Origin: Gymnopilus junonius
Taxonomy: Eukaryota; Basidiomycota; Agaricomycetes; Agaricales; Galerinaceae
Assembly (NCBI GenBank): GCA_015501075.1
Contig: JADNYJ010000079.1
Coordinates: forward strand, 62,001 to 126,000
Length of the DNA: 64,000 bases
Reading direction: 5' to 3'
Below are positions 1 through 11,614 of this stretch, in pieces (position 1 is the first letter of the stretch; every line of letters starts with the position of its first letter). The position numbers and the translations under genes were made by a program. Under the pieces are notes generated by a model. It did no database searches. It saw nothing but the letters and a program-made list of their open reading frames with translations, and was not told the DNA's origin.

Positions 1-2
1 GG

Positions 3-1532
3 GCGGCACCCACTTCGACTTCGACTATTGCGTTGTCAAACCACATTGGGAATTCACTTTGGTTAAATAGACGAGCGCAGCCAGTTTCAGCTTCTAACCC
101 TTCCTCTTCTCGAAGTCACCTCAATCCTAATTTGTATCAGAAGCGACGATCTTTATCCTCTGGATCAACCGCGACATTGGTCCAACCACAGACGCTTTCT
201 CGTCCTTCAAGTTCTTCTGCCAATGTGACATCTTCACCTAGCTCTGCTCCTTCTTACTCGACCTTCATGCGCTACGAGCCAGAACCGAAGTTAATCGTAT
301 CTAAGCGCAAGCACCGGTTCGGAGGCCATTCACGCCCTGTTTCCGTCGCCACATCGCTTTCAATGTATAGCCAAATGAGTTACCCGCATACCCTTCATTC
401 CTCGAAAGACGTTGTCAAGAGCTCATCTGTGTCTAGTCAGGATGAAGATGGCGATGACGAGGATGAGGAGAGTTGGAAAGACTGTAAATCCATTCAGACG
501 ATGGCTACTACTGGTAGTCGCAGCACCAGTGCCTCTGCAAATAGGAGCGTTCGTCGAAGTCGAGGTGGCCGCAGTGATCGAATGAAGGTCGTAAATCATC
601 GTTCAGTCAAAAGTTTTGGCAGCGGCCAGGCCCAGCCACTCAACTCTGCTGATCCGACGAGGGCTCCACCGAGTGCCCCACTAGGCAAGGCGCCACGGAG
701 AAGAAAGGGGTCTTTGCGTTCGGTTTCTTCTGCTCCGATTTCGATCCGTTCGGATACATCGGCTTTTAATCGATGGGCAGAGCGGATCAGTGAAGTACAG
801 GAGGATGTGAAGTCATTCCTGGACCTATCAGCTGACTCCCGTTCGCAATGGTGGGATGAATCCTCCTCCGAGCCCACAACGCCAACTGTTCTGGTTCACG
901 CCCATGCGACGTCTTCGGTAGCAATGGGACCTGCGCTTCTTCCGGCAGATGGACTGTCTCAATTCTTTGACAAGGTAAACAAGGACACGGATTCCGTTAT
1001 TTTACCGCCGCTTCAAAGGAATTTCTATAGCGCAAGTCCAAGCCCTGCCCCAACTTTGGCTTATGTCGTCCCGGAGAGTGGTGAACAAGGCCAGAACAAG
1101 AAGACGGGATCGGATTCGAGCTCAAAAGCCAGAGTTACTGTTACAAGTTACAGACCTGGATGTCTTTCTCCTCTTCCCTCTGTTCTCACTTCTAGTAATA
1201 GAAATACACCTGTAGATTCCAGCATGGTGTGCCCGCATTACGACTACGGCGTCGCAGTGGATACATTAGTTCACGGGGAAGGTGCTGCGTCATCTAACGG
1301 TCTGCGCAATTTCATGCAACAGAGAGACGGCGTGGGCTCTGCTGCGGATGAAGCAACAAAATTTAAGAGAAGACCGAGCAAGCGTTCGTCCATCAATCCT
1401 TCTCAGAGAACAACGAGTGTAAAGAATAGATGGGGGCTTGCCATTGGATCCCAAACATCTGGGTTTGGGAAAGCGAAGCGGAAGCGGAATTCATTTTTCT
1501 TCCAAGTTGCAAGATTTTTCGTCAACGCATGA
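3..1532 (+). CDS. 3' part of an unknown Ser-rich, low-complexity protein (5' end outside window)
   Basis: The reading frame is open from base 3 to the TGA at 1530-1532. The first in-frame start-like codon (33) is TTG, so the true start lies left of the window. The visible ~509 residues are rich in Ser, Arg, Pro and Thr. There are basic patches (KAPRRRKGS; KFKRRPSKRSS), one acidic run (QDEDGDDEDEESWKD near residue 145), and a short predicted-helical stretch (FNRWAERISEVQEDVKSFLD, near residue 260). No enzyme motif, signal peptide or membrane segment is visible. The mix of basic and Ser-rich disordered sequence would suit a phosphorylated cytoskeletal or signalling scaffold, but that is inference and I do not recognise the family. 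No intron is evident in the visible part. Confidence 0.7.
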   Translation, partial: AAPTSTSTIALSNHIGNSLWLNRRAQPVSASNPSSSRSHLNPNLYQKRRSLSSGSTATLVQPQTLSRPSSSSANVTSSPSSAPSYSTFMRYEPEPKLIVSKRKHRFGGHSRPVSVATSLSMYSQMSYPHTLHSSKDVVKSSSVSSQDEDGDDEDEESWKDCKSIQTMATTGSRSTSASANRSVRRSRGGRSDRMKVVNHRSVKSFGSGQAQPLNSADPTRAPPSAPLGKAPRRRKGSLRSVSSAPISIRSDTSAFNRWAERISEVQEDVKSFLDLSADSRSQWWDESSSEPTTPTVLVHAHATSSVAMGPALLPADGLSQFFDKVNKDTDSVILPPLQRNFYSASPSPAPTLAYVVPESGEQGQNKKTGSDSSSKARVTVTSYRPGCLSPLPSVLTSSNRNTPVDSSMVCPHYDYGVAVDTLVHGEGAASSNGLRNFMQQRDGVGSAADEATKFKRRPSKRSSINPSQRTTSVKNRWGLAIGSQTSGFGKAKRKRNSFFFQVARFFVNA

Positions 1533-3680
1533 CAATTGTTTTGGTAGAGGATTTCCGCCTGTTTGGCCGTTTAATATTTGTCGCGCTATTTCCTTTGTAA
1601 ACTCTTTTTCTCGTGCGCGTACATTTTCTCATTTACGGCACATGGCTGGATAATCTGGTAAATGCCAAGAACTCTCAGGATGATCGGACCGTTTCCGTCA
1701 TCTGTGGACTTGAGCCTTAAGACTGGACCAATAATTTGTATATCTACTACTCGAGTCCACTGAAGTATGCTGTTTCAGAGAATAAAACCTCGTATAATTA
1801 TACGTTACAGATCGTTGATCAAGCTTTGAAAGCTCATTGTCAAATACTCGCATCAATGGGTCGATCTTGCCGCTCGGTGTTCTTCAGATTACTTTCTAGT
1901 CGTTGTCGAGTAATACAAAGCATATCAGTACCTTCCCTCTCCCTGAAACCCGCAGTCCATGACTCGCGATTCGAACGCAAAAATCTTTCGTTACTAAAAG
2001 AACTCAGCATCGTATACATGTTTTCTAAAAATCAGTCATCATTCATATGGGGATATTGAGACAGACGCCGCCCTCATTTAGACTCTTGACCTTGGCGACG
2101 ATTCGCCGAAGGAACGAATCAGAAAGGGTTTATTTTAGAATTTTATATGCCGAAGTCAGCAGCCGACAACGCGTAAGACTCTCCGTTGAACACGCGTCTC
2201 CACTGAGTGGTTGCAATTGCGAGTATTGATGAATGTCTACAGCTATCGCTGTGTGATTGAAGCTGCCACATATCATCGGGCATTGTAAGGCACCTTTCAT
2301 GGCTTATCAAAATTTCATTGCTTACTACCAGGCAGGGGTAACCACAACTTCGAACAAACATGCAAAGCGCTGCATACACGATGGAGTGGGTTCAAGCTCT
2401 GATGCGTTCTCACTTGCCAACGCAAGCTCTGATTCACACTCGGGGATTGCTGTAAATTGCTACAAGCCGCAGCACTTCCACGAGCCTTGCCATATTACGG
2501 CCTAGTACTATTTTTGCTGCGTGATCCATTGTAGAAAATCTGCTGATCACTTTATAATAATAAAGTCAGCTTGGCACGCAGTTTGAAAGGATTATCAACT
2601 TTAAACTTGCTTGCAATCATCCGACGATCGTGTCAGACCGCTGCATGTTATGCATGTAATAACGCCTTGAACTTTCGCTTTTTCACACTTGACCTTCCAG
2701 TCTATTGTGACCTTCACACGTCGAGATTGATGAATCTCCCATTGCAATGCTCTAAAAATGCTAGCTCCCAGTAGATGTCTTCCCATTGCGTCTCTATCCA
2801 TTCTGTACACGGCAATGTTCAAATCTTGTTAGCCTCGATGAAACACAAGATTTGAATACTCTAGATCTGTTCTCACCGAACTGCTCTGGTTACTTTCTAT
2901 CCCTTCATTCATGTTCACGCCTGCCATCGGAAGTTCCGGTAAGGCATAGGACCGGCAAAGCCCGGAATTAACCGGTCGTGCCAGTACTTGCTTGTCTTCA
3001 CCAAGAATAAGGTAACCCTCGTTGAGTGAGAACTTGGCAGTAGCTTACGGGGATGGTCTTTGTAAGTAATGTATTTTTTCACGTCCATGCTATGAATTTC
3101 TTGCCCTTGGATGCGGTACCGACCCAGTGAATGTTCGTCGAGGCTAACAGACCCCGTTTGCATGAACCAACTTGTCAACTCTGGTCATTCCCACTCCACG
3201 ACAAGACTGGATCATGCCCTTTTTGGATACCTGCAGGAGTAATAATAGTAGAGTCGCTTATTTCCATTTAAGGGCCCGTTTGTAGGGAATAATGTCAATA
3301 TTAATGTTCCCAGTGTTTGTAAAACGCTGGAGCTGTACATATGGTCGTCCATTGGAGTGCGAATGAATTGAAGTTTTTACTTCATTTTAGTCCTGCGTCA
3401 AAGGCACTGATTTCTCCATAACTCTGTATCTCGTCTCTTAGCAAGGTTATCTACGGCACCCGTGACGCTGTTGTTCCGCAGTGGGCGGGCAGCGGCGGCT
3501 TGAGTGTATAAAAATAACCAACTCGGTCCAAGTTAACCGACCAAAATAGACGCGTATGGTAGCCAAGCCGTAAGTTTTGATCGGTGGTTTGACAAATAAT
3601 CATCATCTTAGCTTCAACTACCTCTCACCCTCGTACCAAGATTAAGGATACAATAACTAGACAATCTCTCACAGGATGAG
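1533..3680. other. Intergenic, no supported gene
   Basis: About 2.1 kb of AT-richer sequence with only short overlapping reading frames on both strands. None shows a recognisable motif or paralogue in the window. It must contain the terminator of the upstream gene and the promoter of POX1. Confidence 0.6.
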
Positions 3681-3688
3681 TATAAAAG
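3681..3688 (+). promoter_or_regulatory. TATA box of POX1
   Basis: TATAAAAG lies 65 bases upstream of the POX1 ATG at 3746. The same octamer stands 83 bases before the POX2 start and 65 bases before the POX5 start, which supports a shared core promoter for the family. Confidence 0.6.
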
Positions 3689-3745
3689 AGAGCTCATTTC
3701 AGCTTCATTTCCTTCAGGATAGTCCTAGTCTTCCATTCATTACCA

Positions 3746-5315
3746 ATGGCTTTAATCAAAAAAGCTCTCTTTGCTCTCGTCTTTGCTCTTCCTGCGGTGA
3801 CCGGTGTGCAGTACATTTCATTATTACCATGCGGTTACTGACAGGCTCTACAGGTCTGAGTACGCCTCAGAAGCGAGCAACTTGCTCTGACGGTGTAAAC
3901 AGTGCAAAGAACGCAGTTTGCTGCAACTTATTCCAAGTCCGTGAGGACATACTGGACAACTTGTTCGAGAACGAGTGTGGCGATTCTGCGCACGGTGCTC
4001 TCCGACTTATCTTCCACGACGCAATTGGTATTGATCCAAAGGCTGGGTACGGCTATCCTTTTAATCAGAATAAATAATTATCGTACTCAACCAGAAAACA
4101 GAGGCGGAGGTGCTGATGGATCTATCGCTACATTCAATGCAACAGAGTTGACATTCCCTGCCAATTCTGGGATCGATGATGTCCTCGATGTCATGGGACC
4201 TTTCATTTTGAAATGGGCGCATGTCCTGACCCCTGGAGATTTGTGCGTTTTTTAACCAGTAACTTGACCACTGGATTAAGTCGACTGACCTCCCATCTAG
4301 CATTCAATTTGCTGGTGCTCTGAGTCTTTCCCTATGCCCAGGTGCTCCTCAAGTTAAGTTCGTCATGGGCCGCCCAGTTCCCAAGGCTGCTTCTCCTCCC
4401 AACCTCGTCCCAAACCCATTCGATAGCGTGGACACCATCCTTGCTCGCTTCGGTTCTGTAGGTTTCTCTCCAGAGGAAGTCATCGCTCTCCTTTCATCTC
4501 ACTCCATCGCTGGAGCTGACGATGTCGACCCTTCTATTCCTGGAACTCCGTTCGACATTTCTCCTGCTGTCTACGATAGTGAGTATCGGTTACAAAAGAA
4601 TAAGCAATGTACTCATGAATTCTTTTCACGGCTCAAATCTTCATCGATGTTGCTCTTCGCGGCACCCTCTTCCCCGGCACGGGTGGAAATCAGGGAGAGG
4701 TTGAGTCAGCTGTCCAGGGTACTCTTCGTCTGCAATCTGATCATGATGTAAGTTACCTGTGACTCAATGAATTTGCAATTATTCAACCTCTGCTATCACA
4801 TAGCTGGCTCGTGATTCCAGAACTGCATGTGCCTGGCAATCCTTTGCTAGTGAGTATTGGCTTCAACGTGAATGAGAATACGAAAACTGAATGATTCGCC
4901 TTTAGACAATCAGGCCAAGATGGCATCTGAGTTTGGTGCAGCTGTCTTTAAGATGTCCCTCCTCGGCCAAAACCAAGGATCTGTAAGCAGTTCAATTATA
5001 CATTTTTAGATACATTTTTAAGAAATCGCAACAGTTGACTGACTGCAGCGACCTGATACCGGCCGCTCCCGCATTCACTGGCACTCCATCCTTCCCACCA
5101 AGTTTGACCATTTCGGACGTTGAACAAGCTGTGCGGATATATCTTGTACATACATAAAAAAACTAATCGTTGTATCAGTGCTCTTCTTCTGCTTTCCCAA
5201 AACTCCCAACGCAACCCGGCCCACCTCTTGTTGTCCCTCCCATGTGGGTTCCATTATATGGTCCTTTTTTGATTAGAATTAACTTGCCCACAGTCCTCAA
5301 GCCGACGGTTCCTAA
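3746..5315 (+). CDS. Class II heme peroxidase POX1 (secreted; one splice acceptor damaged)
   Basis: Secreted fungal peroxidase that uses H2O2 for one-electron oxidation of phenols or lignin-related substrates. Hand-spliced exons: 3746-3803, 3854-4046, 4102-4242, 4301-4578, 4632-4747, 4804-4849, 4906-4982, 5035-5130, 5179-5243, 5294-5315, giving 363 aa. A 20-residue signal peptide is followed by a propeptide ending QKR; the mature protein starts ATC (residue 28). Visible: distal Arg43 and His47 (RLIFHD), the calcium-site run GGGGADGS, proximal His in SSHSIAGAD, and all eight class II cysteines. The Mn(II) ligands Glu36 and Glu40 are replaced by Asp and Gly; the third, Asp175, is kept. Ala stands where versatile peroxidase has Trp164. 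Oddity: the fourth intron (4579-4631) ends in GG, whereas POX2 has AG at the same place. Without that splice the frame is lost, so the gene may be newly dead or mis-spliced. Confidence 0.85.
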
Positions 5316-7745
5316 AGAGAAGGGCGTTAGAACATAGACAAGCCTATTCTCATTTTGTTTTTATCTGCGGAACGTAACATAGGTTGATCAAGTTGTACTT
5401 ATTAATTCAACAAATTCCACGCCTCGTAACTCTGAATCTGTTTATGAAAAGTTCTGAGAAACAATAGGCGATCCCGATCTAAAGAAATTTTACTTACCTG
5501 GGTTTCCCCGATATCAGGGAGATTGCTACCAGACGCTTTACAAGAACATATGCTCTATATTTCAATCTTGCGAAAGAGGATCAGATTATCGTTTGACTCG
5601 TTAGTTGGTTAGTAAAGTTCTTTCATTCCAGATGTCCCGAGTCTGGCAATTCCTACCACATCGAGCCGGGTTATTCTATTTTTGGACCCAGCCTGTGCGT
5701 TCTGCCCCGAGTTTTCCCTCCAATAGTGACTAGTCGATTCCGTTTATGGAAATCCCTTGGAACAGCGGTTACTTTCTCTCAATGCTGTGTTATATTAAGA
5801 GGCTATAGAAACATCAAGATCTAAGTCTCGTGCAATTCCGGTTCCGGTTGAATCACATTGCCAGTAGTAAACGTGTGTTGACAAAGTCAGGCTTAGTTTT
5901 CCGGTTTGAATGTAATATGTGTAACTGCTCGAAACTGGGGGAGAGTGGCCTATTATTTATGTCGAAGTACTTTTCATACTGAAAAGAGGATGCTTGGGAC
6001 TTCCTCGAAACCTTGCCGAAGCCACGTGATGGTAAATTTACGATGACTGAAAAGCTGCAAATGCCTTCGCCGATTTTCATCACGACCTTAGCTGGCTCAA
6101 TGTGTTCAGCGGTCCATGTATATATATTGTAATAGTCCAATCATGGAAAATGCTATCCGGTCCGCCAAGTGAAGCAGCGAATGTTGTAAATGCCTTACAC
6201 GAAAATTCAACTCCATTTTTGACATTTCTCAAGAAGCAAGGGATAGATGACGTCCTCTAAAGGATAAATCTCAAAGTTAAAAAATAAATTCTAATGTTCC
6301 TCATGTACGTGGGCATGGTAAGAACGGGGCCATCCCACGTGGATTCTTGTCTGGAAGTTCGGCCATTCTCCTGACATCTACCCGAGTACGCGCTAAATAA
6401 TAAATATCTGTCCACATATATTTCATTAAACTCGTGACCAGCCGTCGAATGAGGGAGAGAAGAACCTCGATTTTGGGCTTTCGGCATCAGCTCTGAAAAG
6501 GAGCGATTACTGGTCTAACATTTCGCCATAAGTGTGACTTTTCATGACTCTGTTGCTTAAAAATTACCCACCTTAGTTGTCAGAACGAGTCTAAGCATTT
6601 GGGAGTTTAGTTGCCCCGCTGTGGAATAAAAATTGACGGTGGCGGTTGTGCGATGTCATCCCCAGCACCCACCCGAAGCTGAAGAGTGGCCGATGCAGTC
6701 GCGATTCCTACCTTAATACTGTCCGATGTTTACATGGGCAATGCACGATATCTTGCACGGGTAGAAAATGACCTGCCACAAGCGATGCGATGTTCTGTAC
6801 GGCTTGAGAGAACTCTTCTCGAAAGGCTTCTTTCGGAGGCTTATAATCGCATTCGAACACATCATTCACACAATTTTGTTGCATTCCTTCATTGTTTCCG
6901 ACATGTTTTTTATCTTGTTGTGTACTTTTGTACCATTTGGATCCATTTCCTCCCACCATCTGTGTTTGTCGCTTGGCATTCCCTGTGACTTGCTCTTGGC
7001 GTTCACGATCAAAGCCCACGCAATGTCTCCGGAGAACCGGGTCGGCGCTTGACCGGTTTGACTACAGGTCAAGCAAAGGTGGACCGATACTTGACCGTAA
7101 AGCCGGGACATCTATCTGGTGGGAAGATTCTCAAAACTTTCCAGCCCCTTGCCTGATTTTTTCCACGTCGATTGGTAGACTTCCAACAGCCTTTGTAATA
7201 TTCAAGGGAGGACCAGTTCTGGAACAATCATAGCACTCTGTGCCGCACCAATGGTATTACTCTGAAACTAGTTGGCGAAATTTCCCAGTTCCCTTTAGAC
7301 TGGTCCTTCAATCCGCTTCCGTGGTCTTGGGTGGAGGTAATAATAGCTGCACGGACTTACTACTTATTCGCAATATTTTTGGCTCTCCCCTCAATTTCGA
7401 AATTCCAGTATGTGTGTTATTCACAAAATAAAGACTAGCTTTGAATATTTCTTGTTTTTCCTTCTTCTATCTTGTAATCCCATAGATTAATCTTATCGGT
7501 ATAGTCAAGGAAGTAGGAGAAAGATCCCCAGCGCATTACCGGCTCCCCAACAGGCTGACTAAAAATAGTCTTCGATCCAAAATTAGCAGGTCCAAATTTG
7601 GTTCGAGTTGGCTTTCCGCACTGTTGGATCGCATCCACCACCACAACCAAAACTTGGAACGAGTGAAAACATGTAGTCCCCTGACAGGATGGAAAGATAC
7701 GACCGTTTCAAATACAAGATGCCGGGCAGTCTCTCACCGAAGATG
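5316..7745. other. Intergenic between POX1 and POX2
   Basis: About 2.4 kb. Overlapping short reading frames between 6686 and 7233 occur on both strands but have no motif, signal peptide or second copy in the window. I see no supported gene. It contains the POX1 3' region and the POX2 promoter. Confidence 0.55.
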
Positions 7746-7753
7746 TATAAAAG
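7746..7753 (+). promoter_or_regulatory. TATA box of POX2
   Basis: TATAAAAG 83 bases before the ATG at 7829, in a context (GATGTATAAAAGAGA) close to the POX1 promoter (GAGTATAAAAGAGA). Confidence 0.6.
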
Positions 7754-7828
7754 AGACCCATAGCGTCCTAGGTTTGAACACCAAGGCAGTCTTGTCCTTT
7801 ACAACTCGAAGAGGACTCAGTCTTTCCA

Positions 7829-9418
<1,590 letters not shown>

Positions 9419-9617
9419 AGGATTTTCCCCCTCTCCAGAATTTGGTGGCAGTGGCTTTTTTATTGACTCACTTTCCGTTTATAATATACCAGAATGGTGT
9501 TTCTTGTATGTACTGGGGTCTTTTGAATAAATTTTGTATATATGTCAAACTCAAAAAACCTCTTCCGCCTGCCTCAAGATCCAGAGCTCTCAAAGCACTC
9601 ACAGCTTATCCAGTTGA

Positions 9618-11549
9618 TCCCCATCTAAATGCAGGTCCATATTTCGGCTCTTCAGCGGAAAAAAGCTGGCAAATGGCATTCCATGTTGCCTCTACAAGGC
9701 CACGACGTTGTCGCTTTAAAGGATAGGTATATTCTTCTGTTCAACAAGAGAAAAATGCATCAGCAGCGGCACTATTGGAAAACGACAGATGGTTCACCAA
9801 GTCCCTTGAACGAAGCAATATCCATATCTAGGATTTGGGCAATTCCACAACTATGGCAATGTTCAGGAGAATATCCATGGCCATTCCTCGCTACACATAA
9901 TTCCTTTCTTCGCCGTACCTTCACCTCCATGGATTTGTCCCAGAATTCCATGATTGCGGATTTACCAACGTTACAGCCCATCAAGTCAAGGACTTTTACT
10001 GGCGAATTGAGCTCTTGTCGTGCTTCGAGAAGAGCAAGTAAACACTCGAAATAATCAACTTGTTCAGAACGGGTTAAAATCGTAGGTTCCTCCGTTTTCA
10101 CGCACAAAACTTCGAGTGAAGGAAACATATTATGATGTTCCTGAGCGAGTTCATAGAGCACCTCAGCAGCTTTCTTCGTTACTTGGATGACACGGGTCGA
10201 TGTACAGGCTGAGAACAAAGCCACCAGATCGCTGTGCAACATATCACATTTAGGAGTTGGGTGCAGTGCGATTTCCAATGTGGTAATGGAGGATAGTTCG
10301 ACAGCGGAGATGACGCAATCCATAATTGAAGAGCATATAATAAATGGTAGCCTCTCGTCAGGATGGACCTCAAAATGCAGTAGTTGGCTGGTGGTTGCTG
10401 GACCCATCGACGTTTCAACTGAAAATCGGCTTCCTGATAGAAATAATTTGAGGTGGGAGACTTTTCGAGTGCCAAAATAGGCTGCCGTATATTTTTTCAG
10501 TATGTTCATCATCGAAGGCAGCTTATCGCAGTGACTCGACACATCTTTCGCCTTCCAGTCATAGGATGTCAATGTCAAAACACAATTAGGGGACGGAGTG
10601 ATCGAGCCAAGAACTTGATGGCAGAATTGAAAGTGGTTCCGGAGGTCCAATAGAACAAGGTTGGGAAGGACAATCTGTTTCGTCGGGACATTATCCATAT
10701 TAAGATCGGTTGTGGCCTCGATTTTCAATGTTTCGAGAAGTGTCATCCTCTCGAGCAATGGGAATATGTCGGCTTCCCTCACCCAGCCAATAGTGAGTCC
10801 ACGTATCTGAGGAAGCCAGATTGCATGAAGATGCCTGGGAAAGGTAGGACAAAATATTGAATAATTGCCGCCTTCAGGTTTCCTTCCAGCATATATTTTT
10901 TGGCGATAATTGACAGGCAGCTGAGACTCGGCTAAGCGGCGGGTGCAAATCATAATAAATTCTAAATTAGGAGCAGGGCGTTCCTTCAAAGATTCGACGA
11001 TGCTGGGTGATTCTCTGATTCCGGCTGAGAAAGTCTTTAATTCGACGTCCACCTTTCGGATCCGTTCCCAATGTTCCACCAGCAGAAAACGAAAAAAGGA
11101 TCTAGACCTCATTTCCAGCCAGTTCACATACCCACTGATGCAGAGCGGTGCACTACCAGTCCTTCTCATGACTTCTTTTCTCCAAAAGTCCTTCCTCTGA
11201 CGCAAAAGGTCGAAGTCGATAACACTTCCCCAGATTAAGGGTGACTGTAAGATCACTTTGCGCCAGCGGCGACAGACTTGCGATGTACAACGAGCGATTG
11301 TTAAAGGGAGTTCTTCTTTCGGATCGTAAATACGAAAATTTGGCGTGACCACGAAGCGGGTCTTGTGGTCCGTGTTGATCATGAAGATTGAGGTGAGTAG
11401 GGGGTCATCTATTTGCGAGAAGAACGGATCCTGGATTTCGAAGGGCGCAATACGTTCCCCCATGTCGTCCGATTTGATTAAAGGTCGCTCAAGCCAAACA
11501 TTGGAATGTGTCTGACCTTTTGAGCTTGAGCCTTAGCTAAGGTTCCACC
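9618..11549 (-). repeat. F-box module, copy 1 (downstream tail truncated)
   Basis: One of four copies of a dispersed unit made of a ~560-aa F-box gene, a short 5' leader starting at the 12-bp palindrome CCTTAGCTAAGG (here 11531-11542), and a conserved ~450-bp downstream tail. In this copy the tail stops about 150 bp after the stop codon. The other copies are at about 14733-16940, 27226-29434 and 45543-47735. Confidence 0.75.
9772..11463 (-). CDS. F-box/LRR-like protein, module copy 1
   Basis: Single-exon 563-aa reading frame starting MGERIAPFEIQD. Residues about 15-90 (DDPLLTSIFMIN ... TSQVCRRWRKVILQSPLIWG) fit the F-box-like pattern common in agaricomycetes, where VCRRWR...SPLW is diagnostic. 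The rest is an irregular leucine-rich region. F-box proteins bind Skp1 in SCF ubiquitin ligases and select substrates with the C-terminal part; no target can be inferred. It is 151 bases downstream of the ABCF gene on the same strand and is nearly identical to copies 2 and 3. It ends VVFQ-stop. Its high identity to the other copies indicates recent duplication. Confidence 0.8.
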   Translation of the reverse strand: MGERIAPFEIQDPFFSQIDDPLLTSIFMINTDHKTRFVVTPNFRIYDPKEELPLTIARCTSQVCRRWRKVILQSPLIWGSVIDFDLLRQRKDFWRKEVMRRTGSAPLCISGYVNWLEMRSRSFFRFLLVEHWERIRKVDVELKTFSAGIRESPSIVESLKERPAPNLEFIMICTRRLAESQLPVNYRQKIYAGRKPEGGNYSIFCPTFPRHLHAIWLPQIRGLTIGWVREADIFPLLERMTLLETLKIEATTDLNMDNVPTKQIVLPNLVLLDLRNHFQFCHQVLGSITPSPNCVLTLTSYDWKAKDVSSHCDKLPSMMNILKKYTAAYFGTRKVSHLKLFLSGSRFSVETSMGPATTSQLLHFEVHPDERLPFIICSSIMDCVISAVELSSITTLEIALHPTPKCDMLHSDLVALFSACTSTRVIQVTKKAAEVLYELAQEHHNMFPSLEVLCVKTEEPTILTRSEQVDYFECLLALLEARQELNSPVKVLDLMGCNVGKSAIMEFWDKSMEVKVRRRKELCVARNGHGYSPEHCHSCGIAQILDMDIASFKGLGEPSVVFQ

Positions 11550-11614
11550 AAGTATCATATTGCCCACAAGGGGTCGCACATGAAAGACATTCGTATAAGG
11601 TGCTCCGTCTTACA

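Noticed and set aside
33..35. Start codon of the first gene at 33
   Set aside because: The codon is TTG and the frame is open to the window edge, so the gene begins outside.
3746..5315. Calling the peroxidases versatile or lignin peroxidases
   Set aside because: The exposed catalytic Trp is Ala in POX1, POX2 and POX5.
6686..7233. Gene between POX1 and POX2
   Set aside because: Several overlapping frames on both strands compete; none has a motif, signal peptide or paralogue.
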